DNA of 39,049 nucleotides from Cyanobium sp. N5-Cardenillas (GTDB lineage Bacteria; Cyanobacteriota; Cyanobacteriia; PCC-6307; Cyanobiaceae), in NCBI RefSeq assembly GCF_024345515.1, contig NZ_JAGQBG010000003.1:1-39049 (forward strand). Direction: 5' to 3'. A program made the position numbers and the translations under genes. The notes below the pieces were generated by a model. That model had not been told where the DNA came from and ran no database searches. It saw only the letters and a program-made list of their open reading frames with translations. The number at the start of each line of letters is the position of its first letter. Positions within the stretch are counted from its first letter, which is position 1. Shown here one piece after another: positions 9,608 through 19,208 of this stretch.

Positions 9608-10631
9608 GGAGCGCGTCCGGAGTTCGGACCCACAGTGTGCTGCGATCCCAGTGCAGTTGCCATCCTCCGGCCAGATCCAGGCGGCCAGGATCCCCCCCGC
9701 GGGCCAAACGGCTCACCAGGGTTTCGAGGTTCTTCGCACCCGGGGGGCTGCCCAGGTGGCGTTGCAGCCAGTGCTGCAGCAACCGGCGCTGGCTGGCCTG
9801 GGCCAGGCTGAGCAGCCGACCGCGCTGCAGCCGACCGGGAGTCCCGTCGGCCTCCAGGGCCCCCAGGGCCAGCTCCAGCAGGTCCGTTTCCGCTTCAAAC
9901 TGCTGCTCCAGCCGCTCCGCCTGGGCACTGATCCGCCGGCTGGCTCCCGGGTGGAGGGCCTCCAGCACCGGCATCACCTCGGCGCGCAGTCGGTTGCGGG
10001 CGAAGCGCAGGTCGGCGTTGCTGCTGTCCTCCAAGACGGGCAGATGGCGCTCCCGGCAGAGGCGGCCGGTGTCGGCGCGATCAAACACCAGCAGGGGGCG
10101 GGCCAGCCGCAGGGCACCGGCTTCCGGGCCCAGGGGCCGACTGGCCCGCAGGCTGGAGAGACCCCGCAGGTGGCTGCCCCTGGCCAGGTTGAGCAGCACC
10201 GTTTCGGCCCGGTCGCTGGCGGTGTGGCCCGTGACCACGTGCGTGCAGTGCCAGCGGAGCGCCGCCTCGGCCAGGCGCCCGTAGCGCCAGGCGCGGGCCT
10301 CGGCTTCGCTGAGCGGAACCGGATCGGCCCGATCGAGCTGCAGGTCCAGTCCCTGGCCACCGGCCCATTGCTGCAGTTCCCTGGCCTGGCGTGCGGCGTC
10401 GTGGCGCCAGCCGTGGTCGCCGTGCCACAGCTGCAGACGCCAGCCATGCAGAGGCTGCAGGTCGCGCAGGAGGGTGACCAGGGCCATCGAATCCTGCCCG
10501 CCGGACACGGCCAGCAGCAGGGACGCCCCCGCCGGCAGCAGGCCGGGGTGCCGCAGCAGGTGGCGGTGCAGGCGTGTCTGGTCGCTTCCCCAGGGCCGCC
10601 GCGGCTGACTTGGGTCGGGTGGGAGAATCAC
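9600..10631 (-). CDS. tilS: tRNA(Ile)-lysidine synthetase
   Basis: TilS ligates lysine to C34 of the CAU-anticodon tRNA-Ile so that it reads AUA. The PP-loop ATP-binding motif SGGQDS lies in LLLAVSGGQDSMALV, followed by the N-type ATP pyrophosphatase domain including HVVTGHTASDRAETVLLNL and the RNRLR-type motif FARNRLRAEV. I choose GTG at 10629-10631, giving 343 residues; the ATG at 10697 would overlap the divergent ycf23 coding region and adds residues not expected of the family. The C-terminal domain is compact, as is usual in cyanobacteria. Confidence 0.92.
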   Translation of the reverse strand: MILPPDPSQPRRPWGSDQTRLHRHLLRHPGLLPAGASLLLAVSGGQDSMALVTLLRDLQPLHGWRLQLWHGDHGWRHDAARQARELQQWAGGQGLDLQLDRADPVPLSEAEARAWRYGRLAEAALRWHCTHVVTGHTASDRAETVLLNLARGSHLRGLSSLRASRPLGPEAGALRLARPLLVFDRADTGRLCRERHLPVLEDSSNADLRFARNRLRAEVMPVLEALHPGASRRISAQAERLEQQFEAETDLLELALGALEADGTPGRLQRGRLLSLAQASQRRLLQHWLQRHLGSPPGAKNLETLVSRLARGGDPGRLDLAGGWQLHWDRSTLWVRTPDALHG

Positions 10632-10654
10632 GTCACGCTTCCGTCCGTCCGCCG

Positions 10655-11425
10655 ATGACCCGCCTCTCCAGCCTGCCCACCGCCCTGCAGCAGGCAATCC
10701 GCCAGGGGCGCACGCTGAAGGTCATCGCCGGACTGGATAACTTCGACGCGGCCAGGGTGCGGCAGGTGGTCAGGGCCGCGGCCGCCGGTGGCGCCGATCT
10801 GGTGGATCTGGCCTGTGAGCCCGCCCTGGTGCGTCTGGCCCATGGCCTGGCACCGCAGCTGCCGATCTGCGTCTCGGCGGTGGATCCGGCCCTGTTCCCC
10901 CCAGCCGTGGAGGCCGGAGCGGCCCTGGTGGAGATCGGCAACTACGACAGCTTCTATCCCCAGGGGCGCGTCTTCGGTGCCGACGAGGTGCTGGCGCTCA
11001 CCCGCCGCACCCGTGAGCTCCTGCCGGAGACGGTGCTGTCGGTCACCGTGCCCCACACCCTGCCCCTCGCTGCCCAGGAACGGCTGGCGGTGGAGCTGGT
11101 GGCCGCGGGCGCCGACCTGATTCAGACCGAGGGCGGAACCAGCTCCCGTCCCCTCAGTGCCGGCGCCCTGGGACTGATCGAAAAGGCCGCCCCGACCTTG
11201 GCGGCCGCCCATGCCATCAGCCGGGCGGTGGACGTGCCGGTGTTGTGTGCCTCCGGTCTGTCGGCCGTCACGGTGCCGATGGCCCTCGCCGCCGGTGCCG
11301 CCGGTGTCGGCGTGGGCTCCGCCGTCAACCGCCTCGACGATGAACTCGCCATGGTGGCGGTGGTGCGTGCCCTGCGGGAAGCGATGCCAGTGGCGGCTGT
11401 GGTTCACGGTGAACGGCCTCAGTAA
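10655..11425 (+). CDS. ycf23: Ycf23/DUF561 TIM-barrel protein
   Basis: This is a cyanobacterial and algal-plastid conserved protein of unknown biochemical function, predicted to be a TIM-barrel related to phosphate-binding enzymes. The 256 residues show the typical pattern: KVIAGLDNFD near the start, GADLVDLACEP, GADLIQTEGGTSS, and VPVLCASGLSAVT followed by a glycine-rich GAAGVGVGSAVN phosphate-binding-like end. The ATG at 10655 is used; the frame extends upstream but would enter the divergent tilS start. It lies 23 bases from the tilS start, divergently, so promoters must overlap the 5' ends. A holin-like membrane protein gene follows 27 bases downstream. Confidence 0.88.
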   Translation: MTRLSSLPTALQQAIRQGRTLKVIAGLDNFDAARVRQVVRAAAAGGADLVDLACEPALVRLAHGLAPQLPICVSAVDPALFPPAVEAGAALVEIGNYDSFYPQGRVFGADEVLALTRRTRELLPETVLSVTVPHTLPLAAQERLAVELVAAGADLIQTEGGTSSRPLSAGALGLIEKAAPTLAAAHAISRAVDVPVLCASGLSAVTVPMALAAGAAGVGVGSAVNRLDDELAMVAVVRALREAMPVAAVVHGERPQ

Positions 11426-11452
11426 ACTGATCGCGCTGCTGCATTTCCTTCC

Positions 11453-11875
11453 ATGGGCTCGCTTGTCTGGCTCCTGCAATGGCCGATCCGGGCCCTCATC
11501 CTGCTCCTGGTGGCGCGGTTGCCCCTCGGGGTGGAGATGGCGAGCTTCCCGGTCGCCCTCCTGTCGGCCGTCGTCATCGGTCTGCTGGGCACGCTGCTGA
11601 TCTGGCCGCTGAAGCTGATTCTCGGGCCGATCTGGGCTGTCACCTCCCTGGGGGGCATCATCAGCCCGGTGTCGTTCCTGTTCAACTGGCTCATCACCAT
11701 CATCCTGTTCGGCCTGGCCGCCTGGTTGATCAAGGGTTTCCGCCTGCAGAACGGCCTGATCAGCGCCATCCTCGGCGCGCTGGCCTACAGCGTGCTGAGC
11801 AGCCTGGTGCTGGGCTGGCTGGGTCTGGATGTGCCGCTCACCAGGGCGATGGCGGCGGCCTCCGGGGTGGGCTGA
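11453..11875 (+). CDS. small four-helix membrane protein, phage-holin-superfamily-like (PF04020 type)
   Basis: The 140 residues contain four hydrophobic segments at roughly 5-21, 30-60, 70-95 and 102-125, with short loops. The conserved Gly/Pro-containing loop near WPLKLILGPIWAVTSLGG and the FNWLITIILFGLAAWLIKGF segment match the family usually annotated as phage holin family protein/DUF360. Despite the name, these are widespread chromosomal inner-membrane proteins of unknown role, and nothing phage-like is nearby. The start is ATG at 11453. It lies between ycf23 and uvrB on the same strand, 27 and 51 bases away. Confidence 0.75.
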   Translation: MGSLVWLLQWPIRALILLLVARLPLGVEMASFPVALLSAVVIGLLGTLLIWPLKLILGPIWAVTSLGGIISPVSFLFNWLITIILFGLAAWLIKGFRLQNGLISAILGALAYSVLSSLVLGWLGLDVPLTRAMAAASGVG

Positions 11876-11926
11876 TCGGTTTTCCCCGCCGAGCCGTTCC
11901 CCGGGGGTGAACGCCAGAATGGCCCG

Positions 11927-13936
11927 ATGCCATTCCAGCTGCACGCCCCCTACGTCCCCAAGGGTGACCAACCCACCGCCATCGAAGCGATGGTGAAGGG
12001 CGTTGACGCCGGGGAACGCTTCCAGACCTTGCTGGGGGCCACCGGCACCGGCAAGACCTTTTCGATCGCCAACGTGATCGCCCGTACGGGGCGTCCCACC
12101 TTGGTGCTGGCCCACAACAAGACGCTGGCGGCCCAGCTCTGCAACGAGCTGCGGGAATTCTTCCCCAACAATGCCGTCGAATACTTCATCTCCTATTACG
12201 ACTACTACCAGCCCGAGGCCTACGTTCCCGTCTCGGACACCTACATCGCCAAGACCGCCTCGATCAACGAGGAGATCGACATGCTGCGGCACTCGGCCAC
12301 CCGCTCCCTGTTCGAGCGGCGTGATGTGATCGTGGTGGCCTCGATCAGCTGCATCTACGGCCTGGGCATCCCTTCGGAATACCTCAAGGCCGCCGTCAGG
12401 TTTGAGGTGGGCGACAAACTCGATCTGCGCGGTTCGCTCCGGGATCTGGTCAACAACCAGTACTCCCGCAACGACATCGAGATCAGCCGCGGCCGCTTCC
12501 GGGTGCGGGGCGATGTGCTCGAGATCGGACCCGCCTACGAAGACCGGCTGGTGCGGATCGAGCTGTTCGGCGATGAAGTGGAGGCGATCCGCTACGTGGA
12601 TCCCACCACCGGCGAAATCCTCCAGAGCCTGGAGACCATCAACATCTACCCGGCCAAGCACTTCGTGACGCCCAAGGAGCGGCTGCAGGGGGCGATCCAG
12701 GCGATCCGCTCCGAGCTGCGCGAACGCCTGGATGTGCTCAATGGCCAGGGTCGGCTGCTGGAGGCCCAGCGCCTGGAGCAGCGCACCACCTACGACCTGG
12801 AGATGCTGGAGCAGGTGGGCTACTGCAACGGGGTGGAGAACTACGCCCGGCACCTGGCGGGCCGGGAGGCCGGCACGCCGCCCGAGTGCCTGATCGATTA
12901 CTTCCCCGACGACTGGCTGCTGGTGGTGGATGAAAGCCATGTCACCTGCTCCCAGCTGCAGGCCATGTACAACGGCGACCAGAGCCGCAAGCAGGTGCTG
13001 ATTGAGCACGGCTTCCGCCTGCCCAGCGCTGCCGACAACCGACCCCTCAAGGGGGACGAGTTCTGGGAGAAGGCGCGGCAGACCATCTTCGTTTCGGCCA
13101 CCCCCGGCGCCTGGGAGCTGGCCCAGAGCCAGGGCCAGGTGGTGGAGCAGGTGATCCGCCCCACCGGTGTTCTCGACCCGATCGTGGAGGTGCGCCCCTC
13201 CGAGGGCCAGATCGATGATCTGCTCGGCGAGATCCGGGTGCGGGCCGAGCGTCAGGAGCGGGTGCTGGTCACCACCCTCACCAAGCGGATGGCGGAAGAT
13301 CTCACCGATTACCTGGCCGAGAACGGGGTGCGGGTGCGCTATCTGCACTCGGAGATCCATTCGATCGAACGGATCGAGATCATTCAGGACCTGCGCAACG
13401 GTGCCTACGACGTGCTCGTCGGGGTCAACCTGCTGAGGGAGGGCCTCGACCTGCCCGAGGTGTCCCTGGTGGCGATCCTCGACGCCGACAAGGAGGGCTT
13501 CCTGCGGGCGGAACGCTCCCTGATCCAGACGATCGGCCGGGCGGCGCGCCACATCGATGGGGTCGCCCTCCTCTATGCCGACAACCTCACCGACTCGATG
13601 GCCAAGGCGATCTCCGAGACGGAACGGCGCCGCGTGATCCAGCACGCCTACAACGAACGCCACGGCATCACCCCCACCCCCGCCGGCAAGCGGGCGGGCA
13701 ACGCGATCCTCAGCTTCCTCGAGCTCTCCCGCCGCCTCACCGACGACCAGCTGGAGGAGGCGGCCGACCAGGCCGAGCACAACGCGGTCTCGCTCGATGC
13801 GCTGCCCGAACTGATCAGGCAGCTGGAGGAGAAGATGAAGGTGGCGGCGAAGAGCCTGGAGTTCGAGGAGGCCGCCAACCTGCGCGATCGCATCAAGCAC
13901 CTGCGCCAGAAGCTGGTGGGCCGGCCGGCGGCCTAG
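11927..13936 (+). CDS. uvrB: excinuclease ABC subunit B
   Basis: UvrB is the damage-verifying helicase-like core of nucleotide excision repair, loaded by UvrA and then nicked with UvrC. The 669 residues show Walker A GATGTGKT at 37-44, the beta-hairpin region [13 protein letters not shown] used to clamp damaged DNA, helicase motifs including DESH and VSATPG, motif [12 protein letters not shown] and a C-terminal UVR domain ([21 protein letters not shown] written in part) that binds UvrC. The ATG at 11927 and the length match the family. The stop codon shares the four bases CTAG with the stop of convergent mscL. Confidence 0.97.
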   Translation: MPFQLHAPYVPKGDQPTAIEAMVKGVDAGERFQTLLGATGTGKTFSIANVIARTGRPTLVLAHNKTLAAQLCNELREFFPNNAVEYFISYYDYYQPEAYVPVSDTYIAKTASINEEIDMLRHSATRSLFERRDVIVVASISCIYGLGIPSEYLKAAVRFEVGDKLDLRGSLRDLVNNQYSRNDIEISRGRFRVRGDVLEIGPAYEDRLVRIELFGDEVEAIRYVDPTTGEILQSLETINIYPAKHFVTPKERLQGAIQAIRSELRERLDVLNGQGRLLEAQRLEQRTTYDLEMLEQVGYCNGVENYARHLAGREAGTPPECLIDYFPDDWLLVVDESHVTCSQLQAMYNGDQSRKQVLIEHGFRLPSAADNRPLKGDEFWEKARQTIFVSATPGAWELAQSQGQVVEQVIRPTGVLDPIVEVRPSEGQIDDLLGEIRVRAERQERVLVTTLTKRMAEDLTDYLAENGVRVRYLHSEIHSIERIEIIQDLRNGAYDVLVGVNLLREGLDLPEVSLVAILDADKEGFLRAERSLIQTIGRAARHIDGVALLYADNLTDSMAKAISETERRRVIQHAYNERHGITPTPAGKRAGNAILSFLELSRRLTDDQLEEAADQAEHNAVSLDALPELIRQLEEKMKVAAKSLEFEEAANLRDRIKHLRQKLVGRPAA

Positions 13937-14331
13937 AGCGCCCGCCGATCCAGGGCTTCGGCCAGGCGGTTGGCGGCGGCAGCCAGTTCGGCCTGGGGGT
14001 CGGGTCCGGCATCGGCGGCCTTGATCTCCTCCTGGCGTTTCATCGCTTCGATGGTCCGTACGATCAGGAACACCACGAAGGCGATCACCAGGAAGTTGAT
14101 CAGGGCCACGATCACCGCCCCGGCGGGCCAGGCGCTGATCGAATTCACCTGCGCTGCCTTCAGGGCCGGCTCCAGCAGGCTCGTCATCACCAGGCTGACG
14201 ATCGCATCGACCACCTTGCCGAAGGCACCGCCGATCACCACGGCCACCGCCAGATCGACCACATTGCCCTTGTTGATGAAGTCCTTGAAGTCGCTCAGAA
14301 AGGAGCTGGCGGCGCGCCGGGCCATGGACAT
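13933..14331 (-). CDS. mscL: large-conductance mechanosensitive channel
   Basis: MscL is the homopentameric emergency valve of the inner membrane opened by membrane tension in hypo-osmotic shock. The 132 residues contain the amphipathic N-terminal helix [12 protein letters not shown], the pore-lining TM1 [23 protein letters not shown], a periplasmic loop shorter than that of E. coli, TM2 (about 73-93) and a charged C-terminal helix that forms the cytoplasmic bundle. The start used is ATG at 14331; a second ATG two codons later (14325) is equally possible. It ends tail-to-tail with uvrB. Confidence 0.95.
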   Translation of the reverse strand: MSMARRAASSFLSDFKDFINKGNVVDLAVAVVIGGAFGKVVDAIVSLVMTSLLEPALKAAQVNSISAWPAGAVIVALINFLVIAFVVFLIVRTIEAMKRQEEIKAADAGPDPQAELAAAANRLAEALDRRAL

Positions 14332-14373
14332 CGTTCGTGAAGGATGCCCTTTCCTACCGCATGGCCAGGGGGA

Positions 14374-15534
14374 CTAACGCGGTCCCAAGGGTTCCAGGCG
14401 GAGCAGCTGGCCATCGCCGGCCCCGTCCGTCAGGACATACAGGAATCCGTCCGGTCCCTGGCGCACGTCCCTCACCCGGTTGCCGATGGGAATCTGCTGC
14501 TGCGGTGTCACCGATCCGTTCGGATTGGGGCGCAGGCGATGCACCTGCTGCGACACCAGTCCGCCGGCGAAGAGATCGCCGTGCCAGCCCGGATAGCGAT
14601 CGCCGTCGTAGAGCGCCAGGCCGGAGGGCGCGATGGCGGGCGTCCAGACCAGCGCCGGATCGCGCAGGCCCGGGGCACTGCTGGCCGGTGCGATGGCGGG
14701 GCCGAAGTACTCGCGGCTGTGGGTCACCGTCGGCCAGCCGTAGTTCACCCCGGCCTCGATCCGGTTGAGTTCGTCGCCGCCCCTGGCGCCGTGTTCGCTG
14801 GCCCAGACCCGGCCATGGCGGCGATCGAGGGCCAGACCCTGGATGTTGCGGTGGCCGAGGCTCCACAGCCCCGGCAGGGCGTTGGGCCTGCCGGCGAAGG
14901 GGGTGCCCCCGGCGGGGCTGCCGTCGTCGTTGAGGCGCAGCACCTTGCCCAGGGCGCTGCCCGGGTTCTGGGCCTGGAGGCGGATCAGGGCCCCCTCCAG
15001 CTGGACCGGAGGATTGCCCCCATCACCGATGGCCAGCAGCAGGGTGCGATCGGGCAGCCAGAGCAGGCGGGAGCCGAAGTGCTGGCTGCCTGCCTTGCGC
15101 TGCGGCACGGCGAACAGCACCTGCAGGTCGGTGAGGGCTTGTCCGTCGAAGCGGGCCCGGGCCAGCCGGGTGTGGTTGGCGTCGGCGCTGCCGGCCGCAT
15201 AGGTGAGATAGATCCAGCGGTTGGTGGCGAAGTCGGGATGGACGGCCACGTCCAGCAGGCCCCCCTGGCCGGCGGCCAGCACCTCCGGCACACCTCGGAT
15301 CGGCTCCGGTTGCAGCACTCCGCCCCGCACCAGGCGCAGCCGGCCCGGCCGCTCCGTGATCAGCAGGTCGCCGTCCGGCAGCCAGGCCACCGCCCAGGGG
15401 TGCTCCAGTCCCCCCACCACCGGCACGCTGCGCACCGCGGCGGAGACGGCCGCCGGCTGGCAGCCCCCCAGGAGGGCGGGCACCAGCAGGAGCGCCGCCA
15501 GCCCGTTCAGGATCGGTGAACGGCGACGGGCCAT
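14374..15534 (-). CDS. lipoprotein PQQ-type aldose sugar dehydrogenase-like beta-propeller
   Basis: The 386 residues belong to the glucose/sorbosone dehydrogenase family (PF07995; compare E. coli YliI), periplasmic six-bladed propellers that in characterised members use PQQ to oxidise aldoses. Evidence: VVGGLEHPWAVAWLPDGDLLI at the first blade, HFGSRLLWLPD, LLLAIGDGG, SLGHRNIQGLALD and EHGARGGDELN. The N-terminus MARRRSPILNGLAALLLVPALLGGC is a signal with lipobox LLGGC (written here as its key end), so the protein should be membrane-anchored. The ATG at 15534 is chosen because it precedes that signal; the frame opens further upstream inside the next gene. It overlaps that gene by 28 bases. 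Whether PQQ is available in this organism cannot be told from the window. Confidence 0.87.
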   Translation of the reverse strand: MARRRSPILNGLAALLLVPALLGGCQPAAVSAAVRSVPVVGGLEHPWAVAWLPDGDLLITERPGRLRLVRGGVLQPEPIRGVPEVLAAGQGGLLDVAVHPDFATNRWIYLTYAAGSADANHTRLARARFDGQALTDLQVLFAVPQRKAGSQHFGSRLLWLPDRTLLLAIGDGGNPPVQLEGALIRLQAQNPGSALGKVLRLNDDGSPAGGTPFAGRPNALPGLWSLGHRNIQGLALDRRHGRVWASEHGARGGDELNRIEAGVNYGWPTVTHSREYFGPAIAPASSAPGLRDPALVWTPAIAPSGLALYDGDRYPGWHGDLFAGGLVSQQVHRLRPNPNGSVTPQQQIPIGNRVRDVRQGPDGFLYVLTDGAGDGQLLRLEPLGPR

Positions 15535-17318
15535 GGCGTGGGGGAGATCTCCAGCAGCACCAGGTCGCGCAGGTCGTGGAGCAGGGCCAGTTCGGTGCTG
15601 CTGAGCTGGCGCGGCCGGGTGTCGATCAGACACAGGGTGCCCAGGCAGGTGCCATCGTCGAGGATCAGGGGCGAGCCGGCGTAGAAGCGGATGCGCGGCT
15701 CCCCCAGCACCAGCGGGTTGTCCGCGAAGCGGTCATCGAGCCAGGTGTCCGCCACCAGCAGATCCGACCTCTGCGCGATCGCATGGGCGCAGAAGGCCAG
15801 ATCGCGGGAGGTCTGGCCGGTGGCCAGGCCGTGGCACGACTTGAACCACTGCCGCTCCGCATCGATCAGACTGATCAGGGCGATCGGCACGTCGAAGGCG
15901 GCGGCGGCGATCCGGGTGAGGCGGTCGAAGCGTTCCTCCCGCTCCGTGTCCAGCAGGCCGAGCTCATCCAGGCGTCGCAGGCGCCTCTCCTCGTCCCCCG
16001 GCGGCAGGGCCCGCTGCCAGCGGCAGGGGGTGCGCAGGCTCCAGGCCCGAAGCCTGGCGCGCAGGAAGCGTTCGGACATGGGCCGCACCAGCCACTCGCT
16101 GACCAGGGGGTCGTCCAGCCGGGCCAGGCTGTCTTCGGCGGCCAGCATCAGCACAGGAGTCTCGGCCACGCCGTTGCCCAGGGACTCCCGCAGCCGGCGG
16201 GTCAGACCGGGGCCGTCCGGATGGGCCACCGGTTCCAGCAGCAGCACCGAGGCCCCCTGCTGCTCAAGGGCCTCGATCAGCTGCGCTTCATCGCCGGTCA
16301 CGCGGAAGGGCAGGCCCTCCAGGCGCAGGGCGGTGGTGAGGGCCGCCTCCAGGTCCCCGTCCGCCACCCACACCAGGGCCGGAGGGCCGCCGGGCGTCTC
16401 CGCCTGGCTTCCGCCTCCGCCAGCCTTCGCTTCGGCGCTGGGGCCTTCGCTGGGGGAGGTGCGCAGCACCAGCCCCTCCGAGGCCGCCATCACCTCCAGG
16501 GGGGAGCCCCGGTCGGCCAGATCGGCGTGCACCCGGGCCAGGATCAGGTCGATCGCCGCATCGTTGCGCAGGGGATCGTGGTGGGTGAGCACCAGCCGGG
16601 CCACACCGGCCTCCTCGCACAGGCGCACGGCGTACTCCACCGAGCTGTGGCCCCAGCCGAGCTTGGCGGGGAACTCCAGGGCCGTGTACTGGGCGTCGTG
16701 GATTACCAGGTCGGCCTCCTCGATGAACTCCGCGTAGTGCAGGTCGGGGCCGGACACCGGGCCGCGGCCGCTGGCCAGCTCGGCGGCGTGGGGTTCGTGG
16801 TCGCAGCAGTAGACGACCGTGGCCCCATCGGCCTGGAGCCGGTAGGCCAGGGTGAGGGCGGGATGGTTGAGGTGGTGGGTCGTCACCGTCACGTCGCCGA
16901 CGCGGAAGGTGCCGACGCCCAGATCGTGGTACCGGATCGTGGCCGCGAACTGGTCGAGGGTGACCGGGAAGTAGGCGTGCTGCATCTGGCCGGAGAGCAC
17001 GCTGCGCAGGCTGCCCGAGAGGCCGCTGGGCCCGTAGACGTCCCAGGCGTGGCCGGGGGCGAAGAAGGGGGCGAAGAAGGGAAAGCCCTGGATGTGGTCC
17101 CAGTGGGTGTGGCTGATCAGCAGGGACCCCTCCATGCCGTCGGGGCGCTCCTGCATCAGACCCTGGCCCAGGCCGTGGGCGCCGGTGCCGCAGTCGATCA
17201 CCAGCAGGGTGCCGGTGTCGGAGCGGACCTCCACACAGGAGGTGTTGCCGCCGAAGCGGAAGGTGTCGGGGCCGGGTTTGGCGATTGAACCGCGGGTTCC
17301 CCAGAACCGGACCAGCAT
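15507..17318 (-). CDS. metallo-beta-lactamase-fold hydrolase fused to pseudo-receiver and GAF domains
   Basis: The 603 residues contain three modules. Residues 1-290 are a metallo-beta-lactamase fold of the PhnP/cyclic-phosphodiesterase/tRNase-Z-like branch, with zinc-binding HTHWDH at 70-75, HHLNHP, VIHDAQY and LTHHDP. After an Ala/Gly linker, about 315-425 resemble a response-regulator receiver, but the phospho-acceptor position reads LLLEP instead of LLLD-, and the conserved Lys region reads LVRPMS. Residues about 440-590 are a GAF domain (LISLIDAERQWFKS, RDLAFCAHAI, FYAGSPL, LGTLCLID). The start is ATG at 17318, preceded by GGTGA; TTG/GTG codons up to eight codons upstream are alternatives. 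A signal-controlled phosphodiesterase is my inference; the substrate is unknown. It follows lysC by 26 bases. Confidence 0.85.
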   Translation of the reverse strand: MLVRFWGTRGSIAKPGPDTFRFGGNTSCVEVRSDTGTLLVIDCGTGAHGLGQGLMQERPDGMEGSLLISHTHWDHIQGFPFFAPFFAPGHAWDVYGPSGLSGSLRSVLSGQMQHAYFPVTLDQFAATIRYHDLGVGTFRVGDVTVTTHHLNHPALTLAYRLQADGATVVYCCDHEPHAAELASGRGPVSGPDLHYAEFIEEADLVIHDAQYTALEFPAKLGWGHSSVEYAVRLCEEAGVARLVLTHHDPLRNDAAIDLILARVHADLADRGSPLEVMAASEGLVLRTSPSEGPSAEAKAGGGGSQAETPGGPPALVWVADGDLEAALTTALRLEGLPFRVTGDEAQLIEALEQQGASVLLLEPVAHPDGPGLTRRLRESLGNGVAETPVLMLAAEDSLARLDDPLVSEWLVRPMSERFLRARLRAWSLRTPCRWQRALPPGDEERRLRRLDELGLLDTEREERFDRLTRIAAAAFDVPIALISLIDAERQWFKSCHGLATGQTSRDLAFCAHAIAQRSDLLVADTWLDDRFADNPLVLGEPRIRFYAGSPLILDDGTCLGTLCLIDTRPRQLSSTELALLHDLRDLVLLEISPTPWPVAVHRS

Positions 17319-17344
17319 GCCGTCACCCAGTCGCCGCACCAACC

Positions 17345-19180
17345 CTAGGAAGGGCAGGCGCTTTCAGCTGCGGGTGCTTCGGTTCCCTCGGCGGCGTGCC
17401 GGGCCGTGCCGCCGAGGCCGAAGGCCTGGTGCACCGCCTGAAGGGCCCGCACCCCATCCGCCTCCGCCACCACGCAGCTGGTGCGGATCTCGCTGGTGGC
17501 GATCAGGGAGATGTTGATGCCCGCATCGGCCAGGGAACGGAACATCCGCGCCGCCGTGCCGGCGGTGCAGGCCATCCCGGCGCCCACGGCGCTGACCCTG
17601 GCGATGGCGGGACCCTCCTCGAAGCAGGCGCCGTCCCACTGGCGCAGGATCGGGGCCAGGGCCCGCTCGGCCCCCGGCCGGTCGTCGCGCCGCAGGGTGA
17701 AGCTCATGTCCCGCCGCCGGTCCTGCGGGCCGCCGTGGGTGCGCTCCGACTGCACGATGGCGTCGAGGCTGATGCCGGCGTCGGCCAGGGCCCGGCAGAT
17801 GGCCGCGGCCGCCCCCGGCCGGTCGGGCACCCGCCGCACCGACACCTGCACCTGGTCGCGGTCGAGGGCCACGCCCCGCACCGCCGGATCGCCCAGGTGG
17901 CAGGGGGGTGGATCATGGCGCAGCTGCTGGTCGCTCAGCTCGAACGCCTCCCCGGCCGCCCGCAGGGCCCGGGCGCCCAGCTGGCCATCCACCACGCAAC
18001 TCACCTTCACCTCGCTGGTGGCGATCAGGCGCAGGTTGATGCCGAGGCGGGCCATGGTGTCGAACAGGCGGGCCGCCACGCCGGGGCGGCCCAGGATGCC
18101 GGCGCCGGCGATGCTCAGCTTGGCCATGCCCGCTTCGGCCGTCAGCAGGGCCCCATCGGCCCCCATGGCGGCCAGCACCTCCTGACAGACCCGGCGGGCC
18201 GCTTCCATTTCCGACGCCGCCAGGGTGAAGGCGATGTCGTTGCTGGCGCCCTCGTGGATCGCCTGCACGATCAGGTCCACGTTCAGGCCGGCGGCGCCGA
18301 GGGCCTCGAACAGGGTGGCGGCCACGCCGGGCTGATCGGGTACGTGGGAGAGGGCCAGCACGGCCTGGTCGGCCTCCAGTTCGGCCCCGTCCACGGGCCG
18401 GCCCAGCTCCAGCCCCTCACTGCCGATCGACCGGGCCGGACCGCTGGTGAGCCGGGTGCCGGGCGCCTGGCTCCAGCTGGAGCGCACCGTAAGGGGCACC
18501 CCGTAGTTGCGGGCGATCTCCACGGCCCGGGGGTGGAGCACGGCGGCCCCGAGGCTCGCCAGTTCCAGCATTTCGTCGCAGCTGACGCTCGCCATCAGCT
18601 GGGCGTCGCTCACCTTGCGGGGATCGGTGGTCAGCACCCCGGGCACATCGGTGTAGATCTCGCAGCCGTCGGCGCCGAGGGCGGCCGCCAGCGCCACCGC
18701 CGAGGTGTCGGAGCCGCCCCGCCCCAGGGTGGTGATCTCCGGGGTGCCGGCATGGCCACTGCTGGTGCCCTGGAATCCGGCCACCACCACCACGTAGCCG
18801 TCCTCCAGCAGGCGGCGTAGCCGTTCGGTGCGCACCTCCAGGATCCGGGCCCGGCCGTGGGCCGATTCGGTGATGATCCCGGCCTGGGTGCCGGTCATCG
18901 AGACGGCGGGCACCCCTTCGGCGTGCAGGGCCATCGACAGCAGGGCGATCGACACCTGCTCCCCCGTGGCCAGCAGCATGTCCATCTCCCGCCGTGGCGG
19001 GTCGCTGCAGAGGCTGGCGGCCATGCCGGTGAGCTGGTCGGTGGTGTGGCCCATGGCCGACACGACGATCACCAGTTCGTGGCCCTCCTCGCGGCTGGCG
19101 GCGATGCGGCGGGCCACCGCCCGGATCCGTTCGGTGTCGGCCACCGACGTTCCCCCGAACTTCTGTATCAGCAGGCCCAT
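17345..19180 (-). CDS. lysC: aspartate kinase with four ACT domains
   Basis: Aspartate kinase phosphorylates aspartate, the first step to lysine, threonine and methionine, and is normally feedback-controlled. The amino-acid kinase domain fills about 1-245, with KFGGTSVAD at 7-15 and GRGGSDTSA at 153-161. Four ACT-like regulatory segments follow in two pairs, visible as the repeated patterns VPDQPGVAATLFEALGAAGLNVDL, LGRPGVAARLFDTMARLGINLRLI (given in part), VPDRPGAAAAICRAL and ACTAGTAARMFRSLADAGINI. The 611 residues match the long cyanobacterial/plant-type form rather than the ~410-residue single-pair form. It lies between holA (28 bases upstream) and the beta-lactamase-fold gene (26 bases downstream) on the same strand. 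Confidence 0.95.
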   Translation of the reverse strand: MGLLIQKFGGTSVADTERIRAVARRIAASREEGHELVIVVSAMGHTTDQLTGMAASLCSDPPRREMDMLLATGEQVSIALLSMALHAEGVPAVSMTGTQAGIITESAHGRARILEVRTERLRRLLEDGYVVVVAGFQGTSSGHAGTPEITTLGRGGSDTSAVALAAALGADGCEIYTDVPGVLTTDPRKVSDAQLMASVSCDEMLELASLGAAVLHPRAVEIARNYGVPLTVRSSWSQAPGTRLTSGPARSIGSEGLELGRPVDGAELEADQAVLALSHVPDQPGVAATLFEALGAAGLNVDLIVQAIHEGASNDIAFTLAASEMEAARRVCQEVLAAMGADGALLTAEAGMAKLSIAGAGILGRPGVAARLFDTMARLGINLRLIATSEVKVSCVVDGQLGARALRAAGEAFELSDQQLRHDPPPCHLGDPAVRGVALDRDQVQVSVRRVPDRPGAAAAICRALADAGISLDAIVQSERTHGGPQDRRRDMSFTLRRDDRPGAERALAPILRQWDGACFEEGPAIARVSAVGAGMACTAGTAARMFRSLADAGINISLIATSEIRTSCVVAEADGVRALQAVHQAFGLGGTARHAAEGTEAPAAESACPS

Positions 19181-19208
19181 GGGCTCGTCGCCGGCGCGTC
19201 GGGCTCGA

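Noticed and set aside
10628-13900. A 1090-codon minus-strand frame.
   Set aside because: It is antisense to ycf23, the holin-like gene and uvrB, with composition typical of an antisense frame in high-GC DNA.
15516-18820. Two long plus-strand frames opposite the beta-lactamase-fold gene and lysC.
   Set aside because: They are antisense shadows with His/Gln/Gly-rich low-complexity products.
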